Of a DNA stretch of 64,000 nucleotides, positions 51,857-59,404 are shown one piece after another. The stretch covers positions 62,001-126,000 of the forward strand of contig NZ_NFKA01000001.1 of NCBI RefSeq assembly GCF_002160145.1, read 5' to 3'. Position 1 is the stretch's first letter. Each line of letters starts with the position of its first letter. The notes under the pieces are model-generated. The model searched no databases and was not told where the DNA came from. It saw only the letters and a program-made list of their open reading frames with translations. Source of the DNA: Gemmiger sp. An194. GTDB lineage: Bacteria > Bacillota > Clostridia > Oscillospirales > Ruminococcaceae. Both the position numbers and the translations under genes were made by a program.

Positions 51857-54127
51857 ATGGGTGAAAAATTGCGGCTTTTGCCCCTGCGGCGGCTGGCCGG
51901 CTGGGGGCCGGGGCTGCAGCAGCTGGCCAGTGGTGCGCTGGGCGCACTGATGGCCGCGGGCAGTGTGTTCGGAGGACTGCACCCCTTTGGTCTGGCGCTG
52001 CTCATGGGGGTGGGCTCGGCCCGGCTGTGGGCGGCGGGCGCGGGCGTGCTGGCCGGGTATCTGCTTCTGCTGCCCCTGGCCGATGGGCTGCGCTATCTGG
52101 CGGCGGCCGCAGTGGTGCTGGCCGGGCGGGCCATGTTCCGGGAGCAGTTCTGGCCCGCCGCCGCGGGGGGCTGCGGCACCCTGCTGGCGGTGCAGCTGAT
52201 GCTGGCGGTGAGCGGCCTGGCAGGCCCGCCCCAGTCGGTGGCGGCGGTGGGCGACGTGGCTTTGTCCGCCGCCTGGGGCTGGGGGCTGTTCCGGGCGGGG
52301 GCAAGAGCCCGGCGGGGCGGGCCTCTGGGAGCCGAAAGCCTGCTGCTCTGCTGCGCGGGGCTCTGCGGTCTGCAGCAGCTGCCCGCCATGGGGCTGCTGC
52401 CCGGTGTGGTGGTGCTGGCAGCGGGCGGTCTGGCCCTGGCCTTCCGGGGCAGACTGCGGGACTGCGCCATCTTCTGTCTGTGCGGAGCGGGAGCGCTGGC
52501 CGCGGCGGACCCGGACCTGTGCTTTGCCGGGCTGGCGGTGGCGGTGGGCTGTCTGGCGGCGGCCTACTTTACCCCCGGGGAGCGGCTGGGATGTGCCACC
52601 CTGTTCCTGTCAGGCGGGCTGCTGGGAGTGCTGGCCGCGCCGCAAAGCAGCCTGGCGGTGGGCTTTCTGGGCAGCGCGGCGCTGGGGGAGGCGGCGTTTT
52701 TTGCCCTGCCCGTCCGTCTGCTGGCCGCGTTGCCCGGCCAGACCGACCCCGCCGCCGCCCAGCGGCCCCGGGTGGCCGGAGCGGTGAGCCAGCTGGAGAG
52801 CGTGGCCAACGCCCTCACCAGCATTGCCGACACCGTGAACCAGGTGTATGAGACCCTGCCCCGGCGGGGCGAGAGCTACAACTGGGTGGTGGACTATGTG
52901 GCCGAGGAGCTCTGCCGCACCTGCGGCAGCCGGGAACGCTGCTGGGTGCAGGATTACAGCACCACCATGGACGGCTTCTACCGACTCAAGCCCATTCTGG
53001 AGCAGCAGGGCCGGGCGGCGCTGGAGCAGCTGCCCGGCCAATTCTGCCGCTGCATCCATCCCACCGAGCTGTGCAGCTGCTCCAGCCGGGGGTATGCGCT
53101 GTACCGGGGCAGGCGGGAGAGCCGGGTCAAGGCCGGAGCCATGCGGGCGGCCCTTACCGAGCAGTACAGCGCCATGGCTCAGGCGTTGAGCCAGATGGCC
53201 GGGCAGCTGGGCCAGAGCATCGTGCCGGACGTGGGCAAGACCGAGCAGCTGGGGCGGCTGTTTTCCTCCATTGGATTGGAGCCGCTGGAATGCCAGGCAG
53301 GCTTTGATGCGGCGGGCCGGCTGCGGGCAGGGGTCACGGTGAGTCGTACCCCCTTCAGCCAGCAGGAGCTGAGCGAGATCACCGGGGAGGCCCAGCGCAT
53401 TTTGCACCGGCCGCTTACTCTGCCCCGGGTGGACCACTGCCGGGCAGTGACCACCATCACCTTCAGTGAGCAGCCGCTGTATTTTCCAAGGTACGGGCTG
53501 GCGGCCCGCCCGGCCAAGGCTGGGGCCTGCGGCGATGCGGTGGAGCAGTTCTGCGACTGCTTCGGCAACGCCCATCTGCTGCTCTGCGACGGCATGGGGG
53601 TGGGCCGACCTGCCGCCATCGACGGCACGCTTGCGGCCACCCTGGCGGCAAGGCTGCTGAAGGCGGGCTTCGGAGCCCAGAGCGCCGCCCGGCTGGTGAA
53701 CGTGGCCCTGGCACTGAAAAGCGACGAGGAGAGCGCCGCCACCATGGATCTGGTCACGGTGGACCTGTACACCGGCCGGGCCAGCCTGTTCAAGGCGGGG
53801 GCTTGTCCCACATTGCTGCTGCGGGGAGGAAAGGCCCAGGCGCTGGAGGGCAGCAGTCTGCCGGTGGGCATTCTGGAGCAGGTGGTGGGCCAGCAGAACT
53901 CGGTGGCGCTGAACGAGGGCGACTGGGTGGTGCTGGTGAGCGACGGCGCCCTCACCGACGGCAGCGGCTGGTTGTGCCAGCAGCTGGAGCTGTGTGCTGC
54001 CAGCGGCAGCACTCCCCAGAAGACCGCCGAGCTGCTGGCGGATATGGCCCAGAAGCGGGCGGAAGGCCGCCGCCGTCCGGATGACATTTCAGTGGCAGTT
54101 CTGCGGCTGGAGCGGGCGGTGGAATGA
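51857..54127 (+). CDS. spoIIE: Stage II sporulation protein E (membrane PP2C phosphatase)
   Basis: A 756-residue protein with the SpoIIE plan: a stretch of about ten membrane segments (25-290), a linker region with a Cys-rich part (CRTCGSRERC and CRCIHPTELC, about 350-410), and a C-terminal PP2C phosphatase domain. The metal motifs are present: CGDAVEQF near 561, LLCDGMGVG near 577, VSDGALTDG near 696 and RRRPDDISVAVL near 738. SpoIIE dephosphorylates SpoIIAA and so frees sigma-F in the forespore. The Cys motifs differ from Bacillus but occur in clostridial forms. ATG at 51857 follows CGAGGTGG. Confidence 0.92.
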   Translation: MGEKLRLLPLRRLAGWGPGLQQLASGALGALMAAGSVFGGLHPFGLALLMGVGSARLWAAGAGVLAGYLLLLPLADGLRYLAAAAVVLAGRAMFREQFWPAAAGGCGTLLAVQLMLAVSGLAGPPQSVAAVGDVALSAAWGWGLFRAGARARRGGPLGAESLLLCCAGLCGLQQLPAMGLLPGVVVLAAGGLALAFRGRLRDCAIFCLCGAGALAAADPDLCFAGLAVAVGCLAAAYFTPGERLGCATLFLSGGLLGVLAAPQSSLAVGFLGSAALGEAAFFALPVRLLAALPGQTDPAAAQRPRVAGAVSQLESVANALTSIADTVNQVYETLPRRGESYNWVVDYVAEELCRTCGSRERCWVQDYSTTMDGFYRLKPILEQQGRAALEQLPGQFCRCIHPTELCSCSSRGYALYRGRRESRVKAGAMRAALTEQYSAMAQALSQMAGQLGQSIVPDVGKTEQLGRLFSSIGLEPLECQAGFDAAGRLRAGVTVSRTPFSQQELSEITGEAQRILHRPLTLPRVDHCRAVTTITFSEQPLYFPRYGLAARPAKAGACGDAVEQFCDCFGNAHLLLCDGMGVGRPAAIDGTLAATLAARLLKAGFGAQSAARLVNVALALKSDEESAATMDLVTVDLYTGRASLFKAGACPTLLLRGGKAQALEGSSLPVGILEQVVGQQNSVALNEGDWVVLVSDGALTDGSGWLCQQLELCAASGSTPQKTAELLADMAQKRAEGRRRPDDISVAVLRLERAVE

Positions 54128-54150
54128 AACGCCCGCGTCTCGAACAACAA

Positions 54151-54183
54151 AAAACGCCCAGCCGGATGGCTGGGCGTTTTTCT
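54151..54183. terminator. Bidirectional terminator between spoIIE and the lipoprotein gene
   Basis: Perfect 13-bp stem (54151-54163 with 54168-54180), short GGAT loop, T-run on both strands. Confidence 0.9.
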
Positions 54184-54195
54184 GTTCGGAAACGA

Positions 54196-54474
54196 TTAGG
54201 CCTCGCTGGAAGCGGAAGTAACCTCGCTGGCGGCAGCCTCAGAAGAAGCGGCCTCAGAAGAAGCGGCCTCGGAAGCAGCAGCCTCGCTGGAAGCGGCCTC
54301 AGAGGAAGCAGCCTCGCTGGAAGCAGCCTCAGAGGAAGCGGCCTCAGAAGAAGCAGCCTCGCTGGAAGCAGCAGCGCTGGAAGAGGTGGTGGTCTCGTTG
54401 CCGCCGCAGGCAACCAGGGACAGGGCCAGAGCGGCCACGCAAGCAACGGCGATGATCTTAGAAGACAGTTTCAT
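54196..54474 (-). CDS. Small repeat lipoprotein (Ser/Glu/Ala-rich)
   Basis: A 92-residue lipoprotein: signal peptide MKLSSKIIAVACVAALALSLVAC with lipobox LVAC (Cys23), then a short Gly/Asn/Thr part and a low-complexity body of about eleven tandem five- or six-residue units, ASSEA or AASEA. There is no globular domain. GGAG precedes the ATG at 54474. Likely an anchored spacer or surface decoy; function unknown. The codons repeat in near-identical blocks, so unit number may vary by strain. Confidence 0.85.
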   Translation of the reverse strand: MKLSSKIIAVACVAALALSLVACGGNETTTSSSAAASSEAASSEAASSEAASSEAASSEAASSEAAASEAASSEAASSEAAASEVTSASSEA

Positions 54475-54807
54475 GATGTCATTCTCCTTTTCGTTTTGAT
54501 TCGGAAAATCGCCCCATAAACCAAAGGGCGTCGTATGGTTCCGGTGGGCGCGTTTGCGCCGCTGCCTCGGAACGTTTTCCTATCATACCCTCCAGATATG
54601 AACAATCTATGAAGAAACAGCATCAAAAAGGTAACAAAATGTACAAAAAATCAAGAAGAATTTATAACAAAATGACTACAAAATGGTAACAATCCGGCAG
54701 AATAGGGGCTTGCGGCTTTGCTCTACATCTGTTAGAATAAAAATGAAACTACAAACTGTAGAAGTGTGTTGCCATACATATAAAGAAAAAGGGAAGGGGC
54801 GCTTACT
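54475..54807. other. AT-rich gap between the lipoprotein and BlaI-type genes
   Basis: 333 bases. It holds the lipoprotein's leader and presumed promoter on the minus strand (54475-54640) and, on the plus strand, the promoter of the BlaI/M56 unit with two palindromes (54710-54761). No other gene seen. Confidence 0.6.
54710..54761 (+). promoter_or_regulatory. Promoter and operator-like palindromes of the BlaI-M56/M23 operon
   Basis: TTGCGG (54710-54715), 17-base spacer, TAGAAT (54733-54738). CTACA-TC-TGTTAG (54723-54735) overlaps the -10 and CTACA-AAC-TGTAG (54749-54761) lies just past the expected start point. Both resemble the TACA/TGTA half-sites of BlaI/MecI operators, so autorepression is likely. 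Confidence 0.55.
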
Positions 54808-55164
54808 ATGCGACTGTCGGAAGCGGAACTGGAGATTATGGAGCAGATCTGGAAGCTGGGGCGGCCGGTCACGGCAGCCGAGCTGGCCGGCCCGCTGCAG
54901 CAAAAGGGATGGAAGCCCACCACTCTGCTTACCTTTCTGGCCCGCATGGCGGCCAAGGGGGCACTGAAGGTGGAAAAGCGGGGCAAACAGAATGTGTATA
55001 CCGCCTGTGTGAGCAGCGAGCAGTACCGGGCGGCTGAGGCGCAGGAGCTGCTGACCAAGCTGTACAGCGGCAGTGTAAAAAGTATGGTGGCCGCCCTCTA
55101 CGACGGCAAGGCTCTTTCCGGCGACCAGCTGGACGAGCTGCGGGACTGGCTGGAAACGAGGTGA
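54808..55164 (+). CDS. BlaI/MecI/CopY family repressor
   Basis: A 118-residue winged-helix repressor. Start RLSEAELEIMEQIWKLG, the recognition region around KPTTLLTFLARMAAKGAL with KRGKQNVYTACV forming the wing, and the C-terminal dimerisation helices are all as in BlaI and MecI. It is normally cut by a BlaR1-type M56 protease when the sensor is triggered; the next gene, nine bases on, encodes an M56 protein. AAGGGG precedes the ATG. Confidence 0.93.
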   Translation: MRLSEAELEIMEQIWKLGRPVTAAELAGPLQQKGWKPTTLLTFLARMAAKGALKVEKRGKQNVYTACVSSEQYRAAEAQELLTKLYSGSVKSMVAALYDGKALSGDQLDELRDWLETR

Positions 55165-55173
55165 GCGGAGCCG

Positions 55174-57003
55174 ATGTATGAACTGTTTTATACCTGGCTG
55201 CTGCCCACCAGTCTGGCAGGCACGGTGGCAGCGCTGCTGGGGTGTGCCCTCACTCCGCTGTTAAAGCGGCTGAACTGGCGCGGACAGCGGCGGGCGCTGG
55301 GGTGCATCACGGGCTTTTTCCTGCTGCCGGTGGGGCCGCTTCTGGCCCTTGCGCCGGGCTTGAAGCGCTCCACCGGGCTGGAACCGGTGGGGCAGGCACT
55401 GGAGCAGGCGGCCCAGGCGGCAGTGCACACGGTGAACATCAGTGCCCAGCCGGTGATGACTGCCCCGTTGGCCCAGCCGGTGGAGCCGGTGCAGCCCCAG
55501 CTGGCGGGTCAGCTGCTGGCGGTGCTGCCCTGGCTGTGGGCGCTGGGGACCGTGCTGTTCACTCTGTGGCAGCTGGTCGGATACTGGCGATTTTGCCGGG
55601 CGCTGCGCCGGATGCGCGGTCCGCTGAGCGAAGCGGAGCAGAGCCTGCTGCGCCGGGTCAGCCTGGAAAACGGGCACATCATCCCGCCCCGGGCCTGGGT
55701 GTGCCCGGGCATGAGCACGCCGCTGCTGGCGGGGGTGCTGCGGCCGGTGCTGTATCTGCCCGGGGGCATGGAGACGGCGGCGCTGGAGCTGGCGCTGCGC
55801 CATGAGCTGGCCCACCTGAACGGCGGCGATCTGTGGGGCAAGGCCGCGCTGCGGCTGGCCTGCCGGGTCCACTGGTTCAACCCGCTTTGCCACTGGCAGG
55901 CCGCCCGGATGGAGCGACTGTGTGAACTGGCCTGCGACGAGGCGGCGGTGCGCGGGCTGAATAAGGAACAGCGTAAGGCCTACGGGCGGGTGCTGCTGGC
56001 AGCCGCGGCGGGTCCGCTGCCTGCCGGAGCCTCGGGCATGAGCGCTGGGCCGGAGAATCTGAAAGCACGGCTGCTTGCCCTGTTCGAGCCGCCCAAAGCC
56101 AGTCGCCGCCAGAGACTGGCCGCGGCGGCGGGGGTGCTGGCCGCCGTCTGTCTGACTGCCTGTGCGGCGGCGAGTCTGTCGGCGGGGGTGTCCGCTGAAT
56201 CGGAGAGTCTTGCTGCAAACGGGCTGGAGCAGCTGAGTTTTTTGCAGCAGCAATCCCAGCCGGCCGTCCGGCAGGCGGTGCCTACTCCCATGCCGGAGCC
56301 GGAGGAAAAGCCCGCTCTGGCCGAGGGCCAGGCCAGCGTGCAATGGATGCGCGAGGAGCAGAGCGTGGCCGGGGAATATGAATATGAGCAGGATGAAACC
56401 CTGGCCGATGGACAGTATGTGATCGAGCGCAGCGCGGCGGACGGGCTGGACGAGGTGAGCGGCTGGGCCTTTTACGACGAGCAGGGCCTGCTGATGGAAT
56501 ATCAGGAGGTGGGCCGCATCACCCTGCAGGCCCCGGTGACGGGAATCGTGCGGTACAACGGGGACCTGAACCTGGTCAAAAGCGCGGTGGAGAGCAGTGA
56601 GGTCGGGCAGCAGAATGCGGTGGACAGCGAGACCTCGGTGTCGCTGATCTGGCCGGTGCCCGGTTACACCTATGTGAGCCGCTGGATGAGCAGCTACCAT
56701 AAGGGCGTGGATGTGATCGCCCTCAAAGGAACAGAGGTGTACGCCATGGCGGCCGGTACGGTGACCGCCGCAGGCTGGCATTACAGCTACGGCAAATATG
56801 TGATCATCGACCATGAGGGCGGCGTGCGCACCCTGTATGCGCATCTGAACAGCATAAACGTGAGTTCGGGCACCCAGGTGGAGCAGGGCGCGGTGATCGG
56901 CACCGTAGGCAGCACCGGAAATTCCACCGGAAACCATTGTCATGTGGAAATCTACGTGAACGGCGAGCGCCGCAGCCTGCGCGAGTGGTTCCCGGAATAT
57001 TGA
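55174..57003 (+). CDS. M56 (BlaR1-type) protease fused to M23 peptidoglycan endopeptidase
   Basis: A 609-residue fusion. Residues 1-340 are BlaR1-like: three N-terminal membrane helices (about 5-25, 40-63, 112-135), the gluzincin site H210-E-x-x-H214 with E251 and the D255-E256 block, then a fourth helix at about 317-338. Where BlaR1 carries an outside penicillin-binding sensor, this protein has a Glu/Pro linker, an unassigned domain (about 395-480) and an M23/LytM domain (490-609). The M23 zinc ligands are present: H509 and D513 (HKGVD), H557 (YAHL) and H588/H590 (HCH). All catalytic residues look intact. It pairs with a BlaI repressor nine bases upstream. Probably senses and cuts peptidoglycan, then relieves BlaI; this is inference. 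Confidence 0.92.
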   Translation: MYELFYTWLLPTSLAGTVAALLGCALTPLLKRLNWRGQRRALGCITGFFLLPVGPLLALAPGLKRSTGLEPVGQALEQAAQAAVHTVNISAQPVMTAPLAQPVEPVQPQLAGQLLAVLPWLWALGTVLFTLWQLVGYWRFCRALRRMRGPLSEAEQSLLRRVSLENGHIIPPRAWVCPGMSTPLLAGVLRPVLYLPGGMETAALELALRHELAHLNGGDLWGKAALRLACRVHWFNPLCHWQAARMERLCELACDEAAVRGLNKEQRKAYGRVLLAAAAGPLPAGASGMSAGPENLKARLLALFEPPKASRRQRLAAAAGVLAAVCLTACAAASLSAGVSAESESLAANGLEQLSFLQQQSQPAVRQAVPTPMPEPEEKPALAEGQASVQWMREEQSVAGEYEYEQDETLADGQYVIERSAADGLDEVSGWAFYDEQGLLMEYQEVGRITLQAPVTGIVRYNGDLNLVKSAVESSEVGQQNAVDSETSVSLIWPVPGYTYVSRWMSSYHKGVDVIALKGTEVYAMAAGTVTAAGWHYSYGKYVIIDHEGGVRTLYAHLNSINVSSGTQVEQGAVIGTVGSTGNSTGNHCHVEIYVNGERRSLREWFPEY

Positions 57004-57016
57004 AAAGCAACAAGAA

Positions 57017-57063
57017 AAAGCAGGGCGAATCCCGGTGGTGGAAGGGATTCGCCCTGCTTTTTG
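57017..57063. terminator. Terminator after the BlaI-M56/M23 operon
   Basis: Perfect 17-bp stem (57017-57033 with 57044-57060), T-run on both strands; it also serves the convergent anti-sigma gene. Confidence 0.92.
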
Positions 57064-57078
57064 TATAACTGCTGGATG

Positions 57079-57858
57079 TTACGGTGTAGCAATCTCCGCG
57101 TCCTCAATCACGATCGGCCCGGCGGAGAAGTTCTGCACATAGAAGTATACCTCTGCTGCTTTGTCTGGGATATAGGTGTATTCCAATTCCGCGTCCTTTC
57201 CGCAGGTGAGTTCATGGGGAAGGCCGTCCACGATCACACCCAGTGACAGGCGGTCGCCGCCCGGGCTGGCCTGGGGATTGTCCTTTGTATTCTGCCGCAG
57301 CGAGAGGGCAAGGGGGCTGTTTTCTTCCAGGACCCAGCCACTGCCGTCCTCCTTTGTGAGAATGGCGATTTCACCGTTGTCGAACACAAAGGACGGAAAT
57401 TCCATGCCGTCGCCGCTCGCCACACCGCAAACCGTGCCCACCTCGTCGAAAAAGAGTATGTCGTTTTTCTCCAGCCAGTCCACATCCAGAATTTCTGCGC
57501 TGAACCCGGCAAGTAGCCGTTCGCCCGATTCCTCACCCGGCTGGCTGGTGCTAGTACTCACGGCGTACAGAGGCTTTTGCAGCTGCTGCTTTTCCTGCCG
57601 GTCGAACAGTCGGACGCCCCAGACCCGGGCCGAAACCGCACAGGCACAGGCGGCCAGGACCACGGCCAGCGCCGCCGCCAGCCCGGTGAGAAACAATTTG
57701 CGGGGAAATCTGTGCGCTGGCCGCTCGTTCTGGTCCAAAAGGGCGAGCTGTTCCAGTGTCCGATTTTGAATCTTCTGTGCATTCACGCCTTGGAGATCAA
57801 TCTGCCGGGGATCGTCCAGCGATGCAAACAGCTCGTGCAGTTCCATCGGCTCCTTCAT
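57079..57858 (-). CDS. Anti-sigma-factor-like single-pass membrane protein
   Basis: A 259-residue protein: a cytoplasmic N-terminal part of about 50 residues, one membrane helix (about 52-76), and an outside domain of about 180 residues, beta-rich, with no recognised family. Its ATG overlaps the TGA of the ECF sigma gene (ATGA), the standard layout of an ECF sigma factor and its membrane anti-sigma factor. The N-terminal part lacks the zinc HxxxCxxC motif of ZAS anti-sigma proteins, so it would be a non-zinc type. Role inferred from coupling and topology. A terminator shared with the M56/M23 gene lies downstream. Confidence 0.78.
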   Translation of the reverse strand: MKEPMELHELFASLDDPRQIDLQGVNAQKIQNRTLEQLALLDQNERPAHRFPRKLFLTGLAAALAVVLAACACAVSARVWGVRLFDRQEKQQLQKPLYAVSTSTSQPGEESGERLLAGFSAEILDVDWLEKNDILFFDEVGTVCGVASGDGMEFPSFVFDNGEIAILTKEDGSGWVLEENSPLALSLRQNTKDNPQASPGGDRLSLGVIVDGLPHELTCGKDAELEYTYIPDKAAEVYFYVQNFSAGPIVIEDAEIATP

Positions 57859-58397
57859 TGCAGTTCTTCTCCTTCCAGATCTTTTTTCAGTTGCGCCCGC
57901 AGCCGAAACAGGCGCACCCGCACTGCGCCGGGGCTGGTTTCGAGTTCCCGGGCGATGGTGGCGGTACGCTGGTTGTAATAATAAAAGCGGAGCAGCAGCT
58001 CCCGGTCCACAGGGGAAAGCGCCTCCAGATGGGTTTTCAGCCTTCGCACTGCTTCCTGCTGCTCCAGTTGGGTTTCCAGTGGAGATTCTTGCTCCAGAAT
58101 CTCATCTACAAGCGGCAGGCAGTCTGCTTTTCGGCTGCGCAGGGTGTCCACCACCAGGTTTCGGGTGATTCTTACCAGATACCCCTTCAGCGAACGCTCC
58201 GGGTCCAGATCCTGCCGGTGGCGCCAAAGGCGGATAAAGGCATCGGAGACGATCTCCTCCACATCCTGAGCGGTGAGGGGCGGCACCGCCAGATTTGCCG
58301 CAACGGTGCACAGATAAGGGGTGTAGAGTGCCATGAGTCCCCGCAGCGCGTTGCTGTCGCCCTGTCTCAGTTGCCGGACCAATTGCTCCTGTTCCAT
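57855..58397 (-). CDS. ECF-type sigma-70 family factor
   Basis: A 180-residue group 4 sigma factor. Region 2 (about 10-80): LRGLMALYTPYLCTVAANL and VEEIVSDAFIRLWRHRQ, with LKGYLVRITRNLVVDTLRSR as the -10 binding helix. Region 4 (about 115-175): LETHLEALSPVDRELLLRFYY-type start and the helix-turn-helix RTATIARELETSPGAVRVRLFRLRAQL. AAAGGGGG precedes the ATG. Overlaps the anti-sigma-like gene. It likely runs an envelope-stress regulon, inferred from its outside-facing partner. Confidence 0.93.
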   Translation of the reverse strand: MEQEQLVRQLRQGDSNALRGLMALYTPYLCTVAANLAVPPLTAQDVEEIVSDAFIRLWRHRQDLDPERSLKGYLVRITRNLVVDTLRSRKADCLPLVDEILEQESPLETQLEQQEAVRRLKTHLEALSPVDRELLLRFYYYNQRTATIARELETSPGAVRVRLFRLRAQLKKDLEGEELQ

Positions 58398-58466
58398 GGG
58401 CCATTCCCCCTTTTTTCGATCTTATCTTTTCCATACGGAAATCTGCGCCTTTTGTTACAAAAAAAT

Positions 58467-58508
58467 ATCGCCTGCTTTCCCGAATCGGCACACGGGGAAG
58501 CAGGCGAT
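58467..58508 (-). terminator. Terminator of the EFR1 ferredoxin gene
   Basis: Minus strand: ATCGCCTGCTT/AAGCAGGCGAT stem (58467-58477 with 58498-58508), followed by a T-run. Confidence 0.82.
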
Positions 58509-58521
58509 GCACTTGCACGGC

Positions 58522-59268
58522 TCACAGATACAGCTCGTTCTCTTTGCGGTCCGCGCAGACCTTGGCAAGCTTGTTGCTCAGAACATCCAGCATTTCCGGA
58601 GACAGCTGCCGGGCGGCATGGGAGCACACCGCGATGCAGCGCATGCAGGAGATGCATGCATCCTTGTCCACCTTGCTCACGTCCTGCGGGTCAATGGCCT
58701 GCGCCGGGCATTCCTTGGCGCACACGCCGCAGGAAATGCAGTCGCCGGTGGGGGCGGGGAGCATGGGCAGCACGCCGAAGGGTTTGTAGGGCCGGTTGCC
58801 GGGCAGCTCCGGCTCGGTCAGCTCGCCCCGGTCCAGCTTTTGGCGGATCGCTTCGCCGAATGCCGAAAGCTGGTCCAGGTCCTGCGCATCCGGCCGTCCG
58901 GCAGCAAACTGGCGCGCGATGGAATGCTCTGCAATGGCTGCCACCGCCGCCGCCACCCGGAATCCCGCCTCGGCAGCCAGGTCCCGCAGCTCCGCCAGAG
59001 TGTCCTCATAGGCCCGGTTGCCGTACACGCAGAGCAGCACCGCGGGGGTTCCGCCGCCCTGCAGCTGACGGATGCGCTGTGCGGCCAGAGGGGACACCCG
59101 CCCGCCGAAGGAGGGCACGGCGATCACGGCCATGTCGGCGGGGGTCGCCTGGGCCGGGTGGACCGTCAGGTCAGTGCAGACGGCCTCGCCGCCCAGTGCA
59201 CCGGCCAGATGCTGTGCGGCCTTTTTGGTGCCGCCGGTGGGGCTGAAACAGAACACATTGATCTTCAT
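58522..59268 (-). CDS. EFR1 family flavodoxin-ferredoxin
   Basis: A 248-residue fusion. Residues 1-150 form a flavodoxin-like domain with the FMN-phosphate loop SPTGGTKKAA (9-18). Residues 180-230 hold two [4Fe-4S] ferredoxin motifs, CISCGVCAKECP and CISCMRCIAVC, eight cluster cysteines in all. This is the EFR1 type common in anaerobic Firmicutes, a likely electron carrier whose partner is unknown. GGAGG lies about eleven bases before the ATG. It lies on the same strand as and just downstream of fba but past a terminator. Confidence 0.9.
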   Translation of the reverse strand: MKINVFCFSPTGGTKKAAQHLAGALGGEAVCTDLTVHPAQATPADMAVIAVPSFGGRVSPLAAQRIRQLQGGGTPAVLLCVYGNRAYEDTLAELRDLAAEAGFRVAAAVAAIAEHSIARQFAAGRPDAQDLDQLSAFGEAIRQKLDRGELTEPELPGNRPYKPFGVLPMLPAPTGDCISCGVCAKECPAQAIDPQDVSKVDKDACISCMRCIAVCSHAARQLSPEMLDVLSNKLAKVCADRKENELYL

Positions 59269-59330
59269 GGTGCAGGTTCCTCCTTATATGGATTGCATCG
59301 CAGCGGCTCCGGCCGCTTTGGAATGCAAAA

Positions 59331-59367
59331 AAACGATGGCAGGCGCGGCGACCTGCCATCGTTTGCA
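59331..59367 (-). terminator. Terminator of fba
   Basis: Minus strand: 13-bp perfect stem (59331-59343 with 59352-59364), followed by seven T. Confidence 0.88.
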
Positions 59368-59404
59368 TTCTGCGGGGAAAAGCCCGTGGAAAAGTGGGAA
59401 AGGC

